DNA of 9,756 nucleotides from Acidobacteriota bacterium (lineage in GTDB: Bacteria > Acidobacteriota > Thermoanaerobaculia > Multivoradales > JAHEKO01), in assembly GCA_029861655.1 (NCBI GenBank), contig JAOTZA010000115.1, positions 1-9,756 of the forward strand, written 5' to 3'. The notes under the pieces were generated by a model that did not search any database, was not told where the DNA came from, and worked only from the letters and a program-made list of their open reading frames with translations. Each line of letters opens with the position of its first letter. Position 1 is the stretch's first letter. This document shows positions 1 through 6,582 of this stretch, one piece after another. Made by a program: the position numbers and the translations under genes.

Positions 1-2
1 CG

Positions 3-923
3 CGCGAGGGCGCCAAGGCGCACCACATCACGAGCGTGATCACCGAGGTCACCGAGAAATTGCTCAGGCAGGCCCTGTCGCTGATCCGTGCCAACCTCGA
101 ACCGGCCCCGGTGACCTACTCGCTCGTTCTCATCGGGCAGGCCGGCCGCCGCGAACTCAGTCTTGACCGCCGACTGACGCTTGGCGTGGTGTTGGCGGAC
201 AAGGACCGAGGCGCCTCCGCCGAGGAGGTACATCGATACTTTGCTCGGACCGGAACGCTTCTTGGACAGGCGCTTACGGCCTGCGGAATGGTCGCCCCGG
301 ACCCGTGCATTGCTCCCGAGCGGATCTGTGCTCCCTCGCAGTGGATCGATCATCTCGACAGCTGGGGAGAAGCACCGGTCGCGAGTCGACCGTCTCCCGG
401 GATTCTCGAGATGAGGGCGGTGTCCGGCGACTCGAATCAGGTGGAAGAGCTGCGCAGGAGCTTGTTGAGCAAGGTGGCCTCGGACGACCGCCTCCTCCCC
501 AACCTCTCGAAGCTGGCTCTCGCGAGCCGACCGCCTCTGGGTTTCTTTCGTCGCCTGGTGGTAGACACAACGGGAGAACATCGCAACGAGCTGGATCTCT
601 ACGAGAGCGGCGTCCGACCCTTTGTCGATGCCATCCGGGTTTTTGCCTGTGAAAACGGCATCCAGGCTCGCCAATCCCGGGATCGTCTGGTCGCGCTTCG
701 CAAGCATCATTCCTTTGGACACGCCGAGGAGGTCGAGAATGCGTTGGAGTACCTGCAAACCCTCCGTATTGACCGGCAACTCGCCTGTCTTGCCGAGCAA
801 CGCGAAGTCGATGGCTTTCTCAACCCTGAGGAGCTAACACGCAACGAGCGCAAGACGCTCAAAGAGGCGTTTCAACTGGCCACCAGCCTCCATGAGCAAC
901 TGGTACGGAGATACACACAGTGA
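3..923 (+). CDS. DUF294-family protein, C-terminal part (5' end outside window), degenerate nucleotidyltransferase
   Basis: The reading frame is open to the left edge, so this is the C-terminal ~306 residues of a longer protein; a GTG at 36 is an in-frame valine and probably not the true start. The order seen is an alpha-helical linker, a DUF294 nucleotidyltransferase-like domain (GQAGR motif at nt 135-149), then a helical DUF294_C domain over roughly the last 110 residues. Full-length relatives usually carry N-terminal cyclic-nucleotide-binding and/or CBS domains, which would lie upstream. In active relatives the motif reads GSxGR followed by TDQD; here the Ser is Gln and the aligned D-x-D positions are Arg and Thr (ungapped alignment, nt 171-179), so the protein is probably catalytically dead and may be a sensor or regulatory partner. 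It overlaps the exonuclease gene by 32 nt, implying co-translation. Family assignment is firm; the function is inferred. Confidence 0.8.
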   Translation, partial: REGAKAHHITSVITEVTEKLLRQALSLIRANLEPAPVTYSLVLIGQAGRRELSLDRRLTLGVVLADKDRGASAEEVHRYFARTGTLLGQALTACGMVAPDPCIAPERICAPSQWIDHLDSWGEAPVASRPSPGILEMRAVSGDSNQVEELRRSLLSKVASDDRLLPNLSKLALASRPPLGFFRRLVVDTTGEHRNELDLYESGVRPFVDAIRVFACENGIQARQSRDRLVALRKHHSFGHAEEVENALEYLQTLRIDRQLACLAEQREVDGFLNPEELTRNERKTLKEAFQLATSLHEQLVRRYTQ

Positions 924-1638
924 GCTGCTCGCCGTGAACGCGTTGATGCCAAGAATCTTTGGGCGTCGCAATAGCGAGCTGCCTGAGCCGCTGCTGAGAC
1001 AGATGGGGCTCAAGGGTCGGATCGACTATCAAGCAGCCGTCGGCGAGATAAGTTACGTCTCGTTCGACACCGAGCTGACGGGTCTCGAGCTCAAGCGGGA
1101 TTCGATCGTCGCTATGGGTGCGATTCGTCTGCAGGGCAGCAAGATCCTTCTGGCGGAGAGTTTTGACCGCCTGGTCCGGCCCGACGCCGAGCTCAAGAGC
1201 TCGGCGGTCGTGATCCACGGCATTACACACTCCGATCTTGAGCATGCGGACCGGGCTCGCGAGGCGCTCCAAGCTTTTGTCGAGTTTGTCGGCGACTCCG
1301 TGCTCGTTGGCCACTTCGTCCACATCGACACAGGTTTTGTGGGCCGAGCCCTCAAGCAACATTTCGGCGTCTCGCTCCAAAACCCGGCCGTCGACACATC
1401 GACCCTCCATGACTGGATGACCGAGAACGACAACGCTCTCGCCAAGCACTACGGCGGGGTGGCAGTCAAGGGAGACCTCTTCTCGATCGCCGAGCGCTAC
1501 GGAATCCCCGTGGACCGGCCCCATGCCGCGCTGGCGGATGCGTTTGTCACGGCACAGCTCTTTCAGCGCCTGCTCCACTTTCTCCCCGGCTGTGGTGTCG
1601 TCACGCTACGCGACCTCCTGAGCGTCGGGAGACCATGA
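892..1638 (+). CDS. DnaQ-like DEDDh 3'-5' exonuclease
   Basis: The 248-residue product has all exonuclease motifs of the DnaQ/epsilon superfamily: Exo I FDTELTGL (D59, E61), Exo II VGHFVHID (D146) and Exo III with H211 and D216. The five DEDDh catalytic residues are therefore present. It should remove 3' nucleotides from DNA or RNA using two metal ions. It has no polymerase or BRCT domain and about 55 residues precede Exo I, so it is a stand-alone nuclease rather than the replicative epsilon subunit. It lies between two DUF294 genes, an arrangement known for this exonuclease subtype, suggesting a role in that signalling module rather than in replication proofreading. The start is uncertain: ATG 892 overlaps the upstream gene by 32 nt and has no clear ribosome site, while GTG 934 or ATG 946 would give shorter proteins with intact motifs. 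Confidence 0.88.
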   Translation: MSNWYGDTHSELLAVNALMPRIFGRRNSELPEPLLRQMGLKGRIDYQAAVGEISYVSFDTELTGLELKRDSIVAMGAIRLQGSKILLAESFDRLVRPDAELKSSAVVIHGITHSDLEHADRAREALQAFVEFVGDSVLVGHFVHIDTGFVGRALKQHFGVSLQNPAVDTSTLHDWMTENDNALAKHYGGVAVKGDLFSIAERYGIPVDRPHAALADAFVTAQLFQRLLHFLPGCGVVTLRDLLSVGRP

Positions 1639-1657
1639 GAATCGAGGGATCCTCCGG

Positions 1658-3190
1658 ATGAGACCAAAAGCCACGCTTGACACGATCTCACTGCGCAAGT
1701 TGCGCGAGAAGCGAGAAGCGCTGCGCGGTGTGGAGCTCTTCTCCTATAGCGAAGAGCTGCGCTCCGTCATGGTGAGCCCGGCGCTCACCTGCTCGCCAAC
1801 CGAGACGGTCAAGGACGCGGTCGAGAAGATGGCCGGCAAAAAGACCTCTTCGATCGTCGTCATCGGCGAGAACGAGGAGCCCTTGGGGATCGTTACCGAC
1901 CGCGACATCATGCGCCGAGTCGTCGTCGCGGGGAGATTCGACATCGGCACGACTCCGGTCTCAGAGGTCATGACCGGAGATCCCCTGACGCTAACACCCG
2001 ACGACACCGTCTACCGGGCTCTGTTTCTGCTCTCGTCGCGGGGGATCAAGCACCTTCCTCTGGTCGAGGGTGAGGGACCGAGTGGGCGCCGTCTGGTGGG
2101 AATCGTCACGTTGCGCCAACTTCTCAAGTTGAGATACCCGGAGCCGATGACGCTCATCGCCGGCATCGCGGGTGCCACCGAGGTCGAAACCCTCGCTCGC
2201 ATCCGGGCCCGGCTGCCGCGATTGGCAGCGACCAGGCTGAGCCGCGGGTCGCGGGGCTACGACGTGGTCGTAATGCTGTCGCTGGTGAATCAGGATATCC
2301 ACCGGCGAGCTTTCGAGCTGGCGCTCGAAAGTGCGGGCGAGCCGCCAACCGGGTGTTGCCTCTTTGTGACCGGCAGCCACGGCCGACTGGAGACCCTGCT
2401 GGTGACCGACCAGGACTACGGCCTGGTTCTCGAGGACTCCGCCGATGCGCGTCTGCGGGCCGAGGCGGACGAGTTCTACGCCGCGGTAGCCGAGACGTTT
2501 ACTGAGTCCCTCGAGGCCGTCGGATTCGAGCGTTGTCCGGGGGACGTGATGGGAGTCAACCTCCTATGGCGAAAAGACGTCGCTGGCTGGAAGGCGCAGC
2601 TCGACCATTGGGTCGTCGATCAGGTGCCGCACCTCGGCCGCTATCTGACGGTGTTCTTCGACGCCGCTCCGATCTGCGGGCGAAAGGATCTCTTCTTGGA
2701 AGTACAGGACCGCGGTTTCGAGCTTCTCGGCATGCACCATGAACTCTTTCGTATTTTGCACGAGGAAGAAGGGGGGCATCGAGTTCCCACCGGGCTTCTA
2801 GGCCGGTTCATCACTGAGCGCAAAGGCGAGCACCGAGGAGAATTCGACATCAAGCGAAGCGGACTGATCTTTGTCGTCGAGGGCGTGAGAATTCTGGCGC
2901 TGCGACGCGGGATTCGCGAGACCGCGACCCTCAAGAGGATCGCGAAACTTGTCGACGGTGGACACCTCAACGCCGATGATGGAGAGTATTTCGAAGGAGC
3001 TTTTCGCTTTCTTCTCCACTTCGCTCTCGACTCCCAGGTCGAGGAGGCGATGGAGAACGAGAAGATCGACACCTATATCAATCCTAGCCTCATGTCGTCA
3101 CGCAATCGCGAGATGCTGCGCCACGCGTACAAAGCCGTTTCCAAACTTCAGGACCTGATCGCCACCGAGTTCGGTGAGCTGGTCCTCTAG
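1658..3190 (+). CDS. CBS-CBS-DUF294-DUF294_C putative nucleotidyltransferase
   Basis: The 510-residue protein has two CBS domains (about 33-90 and 101-160; each ends in a typical GIVT segment), which in other proteins bind adenosyl nucleotides. A DUF294 nucleotidyltransferase domain follows with GSHGR at 239-243 and TDQD at 250-253, then the helical DUF294_C domain (about 397-505). The G-S and D-x-D motif is that of GlnD-type/polymerase-beta-fold nucleotidyltransferases, so transfer of a nucleotide to a protein or small molecule is plausible, although no substrate is established. It has no membrane segment and should be cytoplasmic. A GAGGG ribosome site (1644-1648) precedes the ATG by 9 nt, and only 19 nt separate it from the exonuclease gene, so it is the same operon. 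It differs from the first DUF294 protein by having an intact active site. Domain calls are firm; the target is unknown. Confidence 0.9.
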   Translation: MRPKATLDTISLRKLREKREALRGVELFSYSEELRSVMVSPALTCSPTETVKDAVEKMAGKKTSSIVVIGENEEPLGIVTDRDIMRRVVVAGRFDIGTTPVSEVMTGDPLTLTPDDTVYRALFLLSSRGIKHLPLVEGEGPSGRRLVGIVTLRQLLKLRYPEPMTLIAGIAGATEVETLARIRARLPRLAATRLSRGSRGYDVVVMLSLVNQDIHRRAFELALESAGEPPTGCCLFVTGSHGRLETLLVTDQDYGLVLEDSADARLRAEADEFYAAVAETFTESLEAVGFERCPGDVMGVNLLWRKDVAGWKAQLDHWVVDQVPHLGRYLTVFFDAAPICGRKDLFLEVQDRGFELLGMHHELFRILHEEEGGHRVPTGLLGRFITERKGEHRGEFDIKRSGLIFVVEGVRILALRRGIRETATLKRIAKLVDGGHLNADDGEYFEGAFRFLLHFALDSQVEEAMENEKIDTYINPSLMSSRNREMLRHAYKAVSKLQDLIATEFGELVL

Positions 3191-3275
3191 CACGGGCTAC
3201 TCGCCGGCTGAATCTCGGTTGCAAAGAGGCAGCGGCACAGGATTTGCGTAGAAGTCTTCCCCAGGTGGCGCAACG

Positions 3276-3680
3276 ATGTGGAACCAGAAGATCCCAGCCG
3301 ATTGTCTAGAGGTCCTCGAGGTCTCGTCCATTCTGCCGATCGGGGAATTCGAACTCTTCCGACTCGCCTACGCTTCCTGGTATGGACGACAGGCCGACGA
3401 GGAGACCCTGGAGGAGCACTTTGTGCCCTACATGTTCCGCGACCAGGTGCCGTTCTGGGTCCGCTCGTTCACTCGCAAAGTGCTCTCGCTTGAACGGGAC
3501 GGCAGCCTGGATCCGAGCCAGTTCGGCATCGAGTCCCCTCGCCCCCAGGAAGGCGATCGCTTGAAGGGGTTGCTCTACGCGTTTGGCATCGGGCTCGCTC
3601 TGGTAGGCCTGATCCGGCTCGCCGAGGCGGCCGCGCCCCTTCTCACCGCCGAGGGGTGCTGGTTCCCCCCCTGCTACTAG
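3276..3680 (+). CDS. Small membrane-anchored protein of unknown function in the DUF294 operon
   Basis: The 134-residue product has a soluble N-terminal part rich in aromatic and acidic residues (motif EFELFRLAYASWYGR at about 24-38, then a region ending near FGIESP). One hydrophobic helix follows at about 97-118, and the short tail ends in CWFPPCY with two cysteines. This suggests a cytoplasmic domain with a C-terminal anchor. An AGGTGG ribosome site at 3263-3268 lies 7 nt before the ATG, and the gene starts 85 nt after the CBS-DUF294 gene on the same strand, so it is probably the last gene of that operon. I do not recognise a named family; small proteins of this kind may accompany the DUF294/exonuclease/symporter cluster in other bacteria, but I cannot verify that here. 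The stop codon lies 5 bp before the tandem-repeat array. Confidence 0.75.
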   Translation: MWNQKIPADCLEVLEVSSILPIGEFELFRLAYASWYGRQADEETLEEHFVPYMFRDQVPFWVRSFTRKVLSLERDGSLDPSQFGIESPRPQEGDRLKGLLYAFGIGLALVGLIRLAEAAAPLLTAEGCWFPPCY

Positions 3681-3685
3681 CCTGC

Positions 3686-4055
3686 TTCGGTCGACACCAT
3701 TCGGTCGACACGGAGGTCGACCGCTACACATCCTTCGGTCGACACGGTGGTCGACCGCTCCACACCATTCGGTCGACACGGAGGTCGACCGCTACACATC
3801 CTTCGGTCGACACGGTGGTCGACCGCTCCACATCCTTCGGTCGACACGGAGGTCGACCGCTACACATCCTTCGGTCGACACGGTGGTCGACCGCTCCACA
3901 TCCTTCGGTCGACACGGTGGTCGACCGCTACGCATCCTTCGGTCGACACGGTGGTCGACCGCTACACACCATTCGGTCGACACGGAGGTCGACCGCTACA
4001 CATCATTCGGTCGACACGGTGGTCGACCGCTCCGCATCATTCGGTCGACTACACC
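3686..4055. repeat. Minisatellite: ten 34-bp hairpin units plus truncated edge copies
   Basis: Ten complete 34-bp units run head to tail from 3700 to 4039. A 14-bp truncated copy sits on the left (3686-3699) and a ~16-bp one on the right (4040-4055). In each unit, positions 3-10 read CGGTCGAC and positions 17-24 read GTCGACCG, a perfect 8-bp inverted repeat with a 6-nt loop ACGGWG. A 10-nt linker of type CTMCACATCC joins units. Each arm contains the palindrome GTCGAC, 22 copies in total. Units differ only at positions 15, 27, 29, 32 and 34, all in the loop or linker. The array fills the gap between convergent genes. It has no spacers, so it is not a CRISPR, and no T-tract, so it is not a standard terminator. 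All three + frames are open across it only because the unit contains no stop triplet; I do not call a protein there. Confidence 0.95.
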
Positions 4056-4071
4056 TCGTTCGCGCTTGTAG

Positions 4072-4093
4072 CGGTCGAGCTCTGTCTCGACCG
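4072..4093. repeat. Diverged hairpin with the same 8-6-8 geometry as the array units
   Basis: The left arm CGGTCGAG (4072-4079) pairs perfectly with CTCGACCG (4086-4093) around a 6-nt loop CTCTGT. Compared with the array unit, the loop-closing base pair has changed from C-G to G-C on both arms, while the rest of the stem is the same. A shorter hairpin, TCGAG (4120-4124) with CTCGA (4131-4135), also has a 6-nt loop and may be a further decayed copy. No T-tract follows on either strand. Confidence 0.6.
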
Positions 4094-4162
4094 TGGTCCG
4101 TTTCATCCGCCATCCTCAGTCGAGCGGGAACTCGAGTGTCACACCTGGTCCTCAGGGCGCGC

Positions 4163-4744
4163 CTACTTGACCTTGTACATGCGCTGCTTCTCGTCCTCTT
4201 CGGGGAGCTGAAGCAACTGTTGGTCGGCCGGTTTTGCGAGCTCGGCCTCGAGATACTCCACCCGGTCCCGGATTGTCGGTGGCTTTTCGTCGACGTTGCG
4301 CAAGAAACGCCACAGCCAACCAGGCCCCTTGGCTAGCTTGGGATCCAGCTCCAGAGCCCGCTGGTAGTCGGCCACGGCCTCCACCGGCTTGCCCAGTTTG
4401 TCCAGGACGATGCCGCGGTTGGCATAGGCCACCGCTAGCCTGGGGTCCAGCCGCAAGGTCGTTTCGAGCTCTGCGAGCGCGACATCCAGCTCTCCCGTCT
4501 GGATGCGGGTGAGGGCGAGCCCCAGGTGAGCTCCAACGTGGTCGGGATTCTTGTCCAGCGCTCCTTCGAACTCCGCGATGGCCTCTTCGTACTGCCCGTC
4601 TTCGAGCCGGTAGTTGCCTTTGCGAGCCTTGTAGTCGCCCGGCGTGTCCTCGTTGAACACCCTGCCATAGACAAAAACGACTCCGACGACGAGGAGAAGC
4701 CCAATGAGAGCGAGCCCCAGCCGATTGTCTGCTTGGTTGGCCAT
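4163..4744 (-). CDS. Membrane-anchored tetratricopeptide-repeat protein
   Basis: The 193-residue product has one N-terminal membrane helix (about 8-27) with few charged residues before it. Three TPR units follow (about 38-68, 69-102 and 103-136, each with the A-E-x-x-x-x-L-x-P pattern, such as ALELDP). A C-terminal helical tail contains GPGWLWRFLRN and ends MYKVK. TPR domains mediate protein contacts, so this is probably a scaffold at the inner membrane; the side on which the TPRs lie cannot be decided. I chose ATG at 4744, just after the stop of the upstream gene (TGA-G-ATG), over an in-frame TTG at 4759 that would add five residues and overlap that gene. It is translationally coupled to the 80-residue membrane protein. 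Partners are unknown. Confidence 0.82.
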   Translation of the reverse strand: MANQADNRLGLALIGLLLVVGVVFVYGRVFNEDTPGDYKARKGNYRLEDGQYEEAIAEFEGALDKNPDHVGAHLGLALTRIQTGELDVALAELETTLRLDPRLAVAYANRGIVLDKLGKPVEAVADYQRALELDPKLAKGPGWLWRFLRNVDEKPPTIRDRVEYLEAELAKPADQQLLQLPEEDEKQRMYKVK

Positions 4745-4745
4745 C

Positions 4746-4988
4746 TCAGGTTCCGGCAAAGAACTTGAAAAAAAGAAAGCGGTTGTACAAAAAGGCGAAG
4801 GTCACGGCTAGGCCGGCCGCCCACACGGTTACCTTTCGTCTCAGGATCTCACGCTCCTCGTCGGTGACCTCACGCTGGAGCTTTCGCTGCTGACGATTGA
4901 TGTTCATCGCCAGCATCAGCTTGCGCACCGGAAAGAAAAGGATGATCCCGAAGAGCAGGGACGAGAGTCCGTACCACGCGAGCTGCAT
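4746..4988 (-). CDS. Small two-helix membrane protein of unknown function
   Basis: The 80-residue product has two predicted membrane helices (about 3-20 and 53-72) joined by a highly charged loop of about 30 residues with a helical, coiled-coil-like pattern of Arg, Lys, Gln and Glu. The arginine- and lysine-rich loop favours a cytoplasmic location, with both ends outside (positive-inside rule). The ATG at 4988 is the first codon of the unit, and the stop lies one base before the TPR gene's ATG, so the two are surely one operon and may form a complex. No enzymatic motif is visible and I do not recognise a named family. Confidence 0.75.
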   Translation of the reverse strand: MQLAWYGLSSLLFGIILFFPVRKLMLAMNINRQQRKLQREVTDEEREILRRKVTVWAAGLAVTFAFLYNRFLFFKFFAGT

Positions 4989-5294
4989 CGCTCTATTCTA
5001 GCTGGTCATCGGCTTACTGGCGTTGCGCCTCTCCCCTCAGTCGGGTGGGAGCAAAACCCGTCCTCTCAGGTGGGGCTTTTGATCAAAGTCTCATCTACAC
5101 TACGCGCGCCAGAAGAAACAGACGCGGGCGTTCTCGCGGCGGCGAGGCCCGCAAACTCGAGTCGATCAACGCGACTAGCCGCCGTGGTGGTATGAGAGAA
5201 CCCATGTCCCGATACGGGAGATCCCACGTAGTCAGTCTCGCTGCTGGAGCAGCCGAGTGTGTGCAACCGCGTCCACAAGCAAGGAGGAAGGAAC
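4989..5294. promoter_or_regulatory. Divergent intergenic region and probable porin leader
   Basis: These 306 bp separate the - strand membrane/TPR operon from the + strand porin and must hold promoters for both, but I see no convincing -35/-10 pair. Visible structure includes a perfect 10-bp palindrome TTTGATCAAA (5078-5087), a possible operator. There are also short inverted repeats: CTCGC with GCGAG near 5133-5146, AGTCG (5160-5164) with CGACT (5172-5176), and TCCCG (5207-5211) with CGGGA (5215-5219). The last CGGGA arm could instead pair with a TCCC at 5222-5225. Small open frames here lack ribosome sites or family resemblance, and I do not call genes. Confidence 0.4.
5281..5287 (+). promoter_or_regulatory. 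Strong ribosome binding site of the porin gene
   Basis: AAGGAGG lies 7 nt before ATG 5295. It decides the start against an upstream in-frame GTG at 5259, which would put 12 extra polar residues before the signal peptide. Confidence 0.85.
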
Positions 5295-6512
5295 ATGCGA
5301 GTTGAGGGAAGCAGAACTTCGGCCCGGATCAGAGTAGCGTTGGTACTGGCGGTCCTTTGTCTACTGATTCAGCCGACGGCCGGCTTGGCGCAAAACGTCA
5401 CGACCGGTGGCGCCGACAAGTTGACCATCAAGGGATTCATCATTGCCACTTTCTTCGCTCAGAACCAGAACTTCGTCTTTGGCAACGGCCAGTCCGCAGA
5501 GTTCCCGGCGGGTGACCTCACCGAGGACGAGTGGTTTCTGGACGGTGATCTGCGCAACACCCGCATCACGCTGGTCTGGAACGGACCTGACGTCGAAGGG
5601 AAGTTCAAGGTCGGCGGAGTTCTCGAAGCCGACTTCTTTGGCGGCTTCAACGGCTCCGGGGCCTTTAGCGACGAGCAGCAGATCCCGCGTCTGCGCCTGG
5701 CCTACGTGGATGTCATCAAGGGCAAGACGACCTACCGGATGGGTCAGGCCTGGACGCCGCTGTTTGGCAACGTCCCGGCTTCTCCCACCCACGTCGCCTT
5801 CCCCCTGGCCTACGGTTCCGCGGGCATGGTCGGCTGGCGCTTCCCGGGTGTCTACATTTATCGCAATCTGTCGGACAAGGACGACGCGATCAAGAAAAAG
5901 CTGACCTTCGCCCTCTTCAGCGGCTCGTGGTCCGGGCCCGGCAACAACCTCAACTCGGGTAGTGCCGGCGAGGCGAGCGCCACACCCCAGGTCGAGATCC
6001 GTGGAGATTTTTCGGGCAAGACCTCCGGCGGCGGTTCCTGGAGCACCTATCTGGTCGGGCACTACGATAAGAAGGACCTCTCCGGAATCGGTGCCAGCGC
6101 GCCAAACGACAGTCTGGACGGCACTGCAGTGCAGTTCGGCGCCAAGTGGGCCGGTTCGAGCGGCTTCTCGCTCGCGGGTAACGCCTATCAAGGCACCGCG
6201 ATCGGCCAACAGTTCGGCCACATCACTCAGTTCGGCGATATCTCGGGCTTTGGAGCATGGATCCAGGGCGGATTCAAGTTCAACCCAAGCTGGTCGGGAC
6301 ATCTGCTGTACGGTGTCGACGACCCGGATGATGCCGACGTCGTGGCGGCCGGGGCGAGCCGGATCGAGAACCAGATGATCGCTGTCTCGACCCAGTACAA
6401 GGCCGGACCGTATGTCTTCGGGCTCGAGTGGCTGCACGACACGGTCACGAGTACCGCGAACGTCGAGACCGACGGCGACCAGATCTCGGCCAGCGTCTGG
6501 TACAAGTTCTAA
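5295..6512 (+). CDS. Outer-membrane beta-barrel porin, DcaP-like
   Basis: The 405-residue product begins with a signal peptide: Arg-rich n-region, hydrophobic stretch about 13-27, and a likely cut after GLA at 30-32. The mature protein lacks long hydrophobic helices. It shows alternating amphipathic strands, many Gly and aromatic residues, and a C-terminal strand ending in Phe (SASVWYKF), the usual signal for outer-membrane insertion by the BAM complex. The start of the barrel (GFIIATFFAQNQNF), the RNTRITL segment and the length resemble DcaP-type porins, which form trimers for anionic small molecules; that subfamily call is tentative. The gene stands alone, with a strong ribosome site and a perfect terminator behind it, suggesting a well-expressed monocistronic unit. 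Substrate cannot be inferred; the sugar importer downstream is on the opposite strand and not part of the same transcript. Confidence 0.8.
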   Translation: MRVEGSRTSARIRVALVLAVLCLLIQPTAGLAQNVTTGGADKLTIKGFIIATFFAQNQNFVFGNGQSAEFPAGDLTEDEWFLDGDLRNTRITLVWNGPDVEGKFKVGGVLEADFFGGFNGSGAFSDEQQIPRLRLAYVDVIKGKTTYRMGQAWTPLFGNVPASPTHVAFPLAYGSAGMVGWRFPGVYIYRNLSDKDDAIKKKLTFALFSGSWSGPGNNLNSGSAGEASATPQVEIRGDFSGKTSGGGSWSTYLVGHYDKKDLSGIGASAPNDSLDGTAVQFGAKWAGSSGFSLAGNAYQGTAIGQQFGHITQFGDISGFGAWIQGGFKFNPSWSGHLLYGVDDPDDADVVAAGASRIENQMIAVSTQYKAGPYVFGLEWLHDTVTSTANVETDGDQISASVWYKF

Positions 6513-6542
6513 CGCTTCGAGCCAGACTGAAACTGGACAGCG

Positions 6543-6575
6543 GGGAGCGAGGGCTTGGCCCTCGCTCCCTTTTTT
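6543..6575 (+). terminator. Rho-independent terminator of the porin gene
   Basis: A perfect 12-bp stem (GGGAGCGAGGGC at 6543-6554 with its complement at 6558-6569) closes a TTG loop and is followed by six T residues. It begins 30 nt after the porin stop. The opposite strand lacks a T-tract behind the stem, so it fits + strand transcription best, though the stem could also slow the converging ABC operon transcript. Confidence 0.93.
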
Positions 6576-6582
6576 CAGGGAT

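Noticed and set aside
859..1578. Long open frame on the - strand opposite the exonuclease gene
   Set aside because: It is a shadow of the real + strand gene, which has all five catalytic residues of its family.
3686..4055. CRISPR array
   Set aside because: The repeats are contiguous, with no unique spacers and no cas genes nearby.
3686..4093. Rho-independent terminator cluster for the convergent genes
   Set aside because: The hairpins are terminator-like in shape but none is followed by a T-tract on either strand; a role in transcript ends is kept only as a hypothesis.
3656..4336. Long open frames with 34-residue repeats across the tandem array, on both strands
   Set aside because: The 34-bp unit has no stop triplet on the + strand, so all three frames stay open by default; the frames read different peptides, lack ribosome sites, and run antisense into the TPR gene.
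5045..5305. Small + strand open frame in the intergenic region before the porin
   Set aside because: It has no ribosome site and no recognisable features, and it runs past the porin's own ribosome site and start codon.
5361..6437. 358-codon open frame on the - strand within the porin gene
   Set aside because: It lies antisense to a clear porin with signal peptide and terminal Phe; it arises from the GC-rich codon use of the + strand gene.
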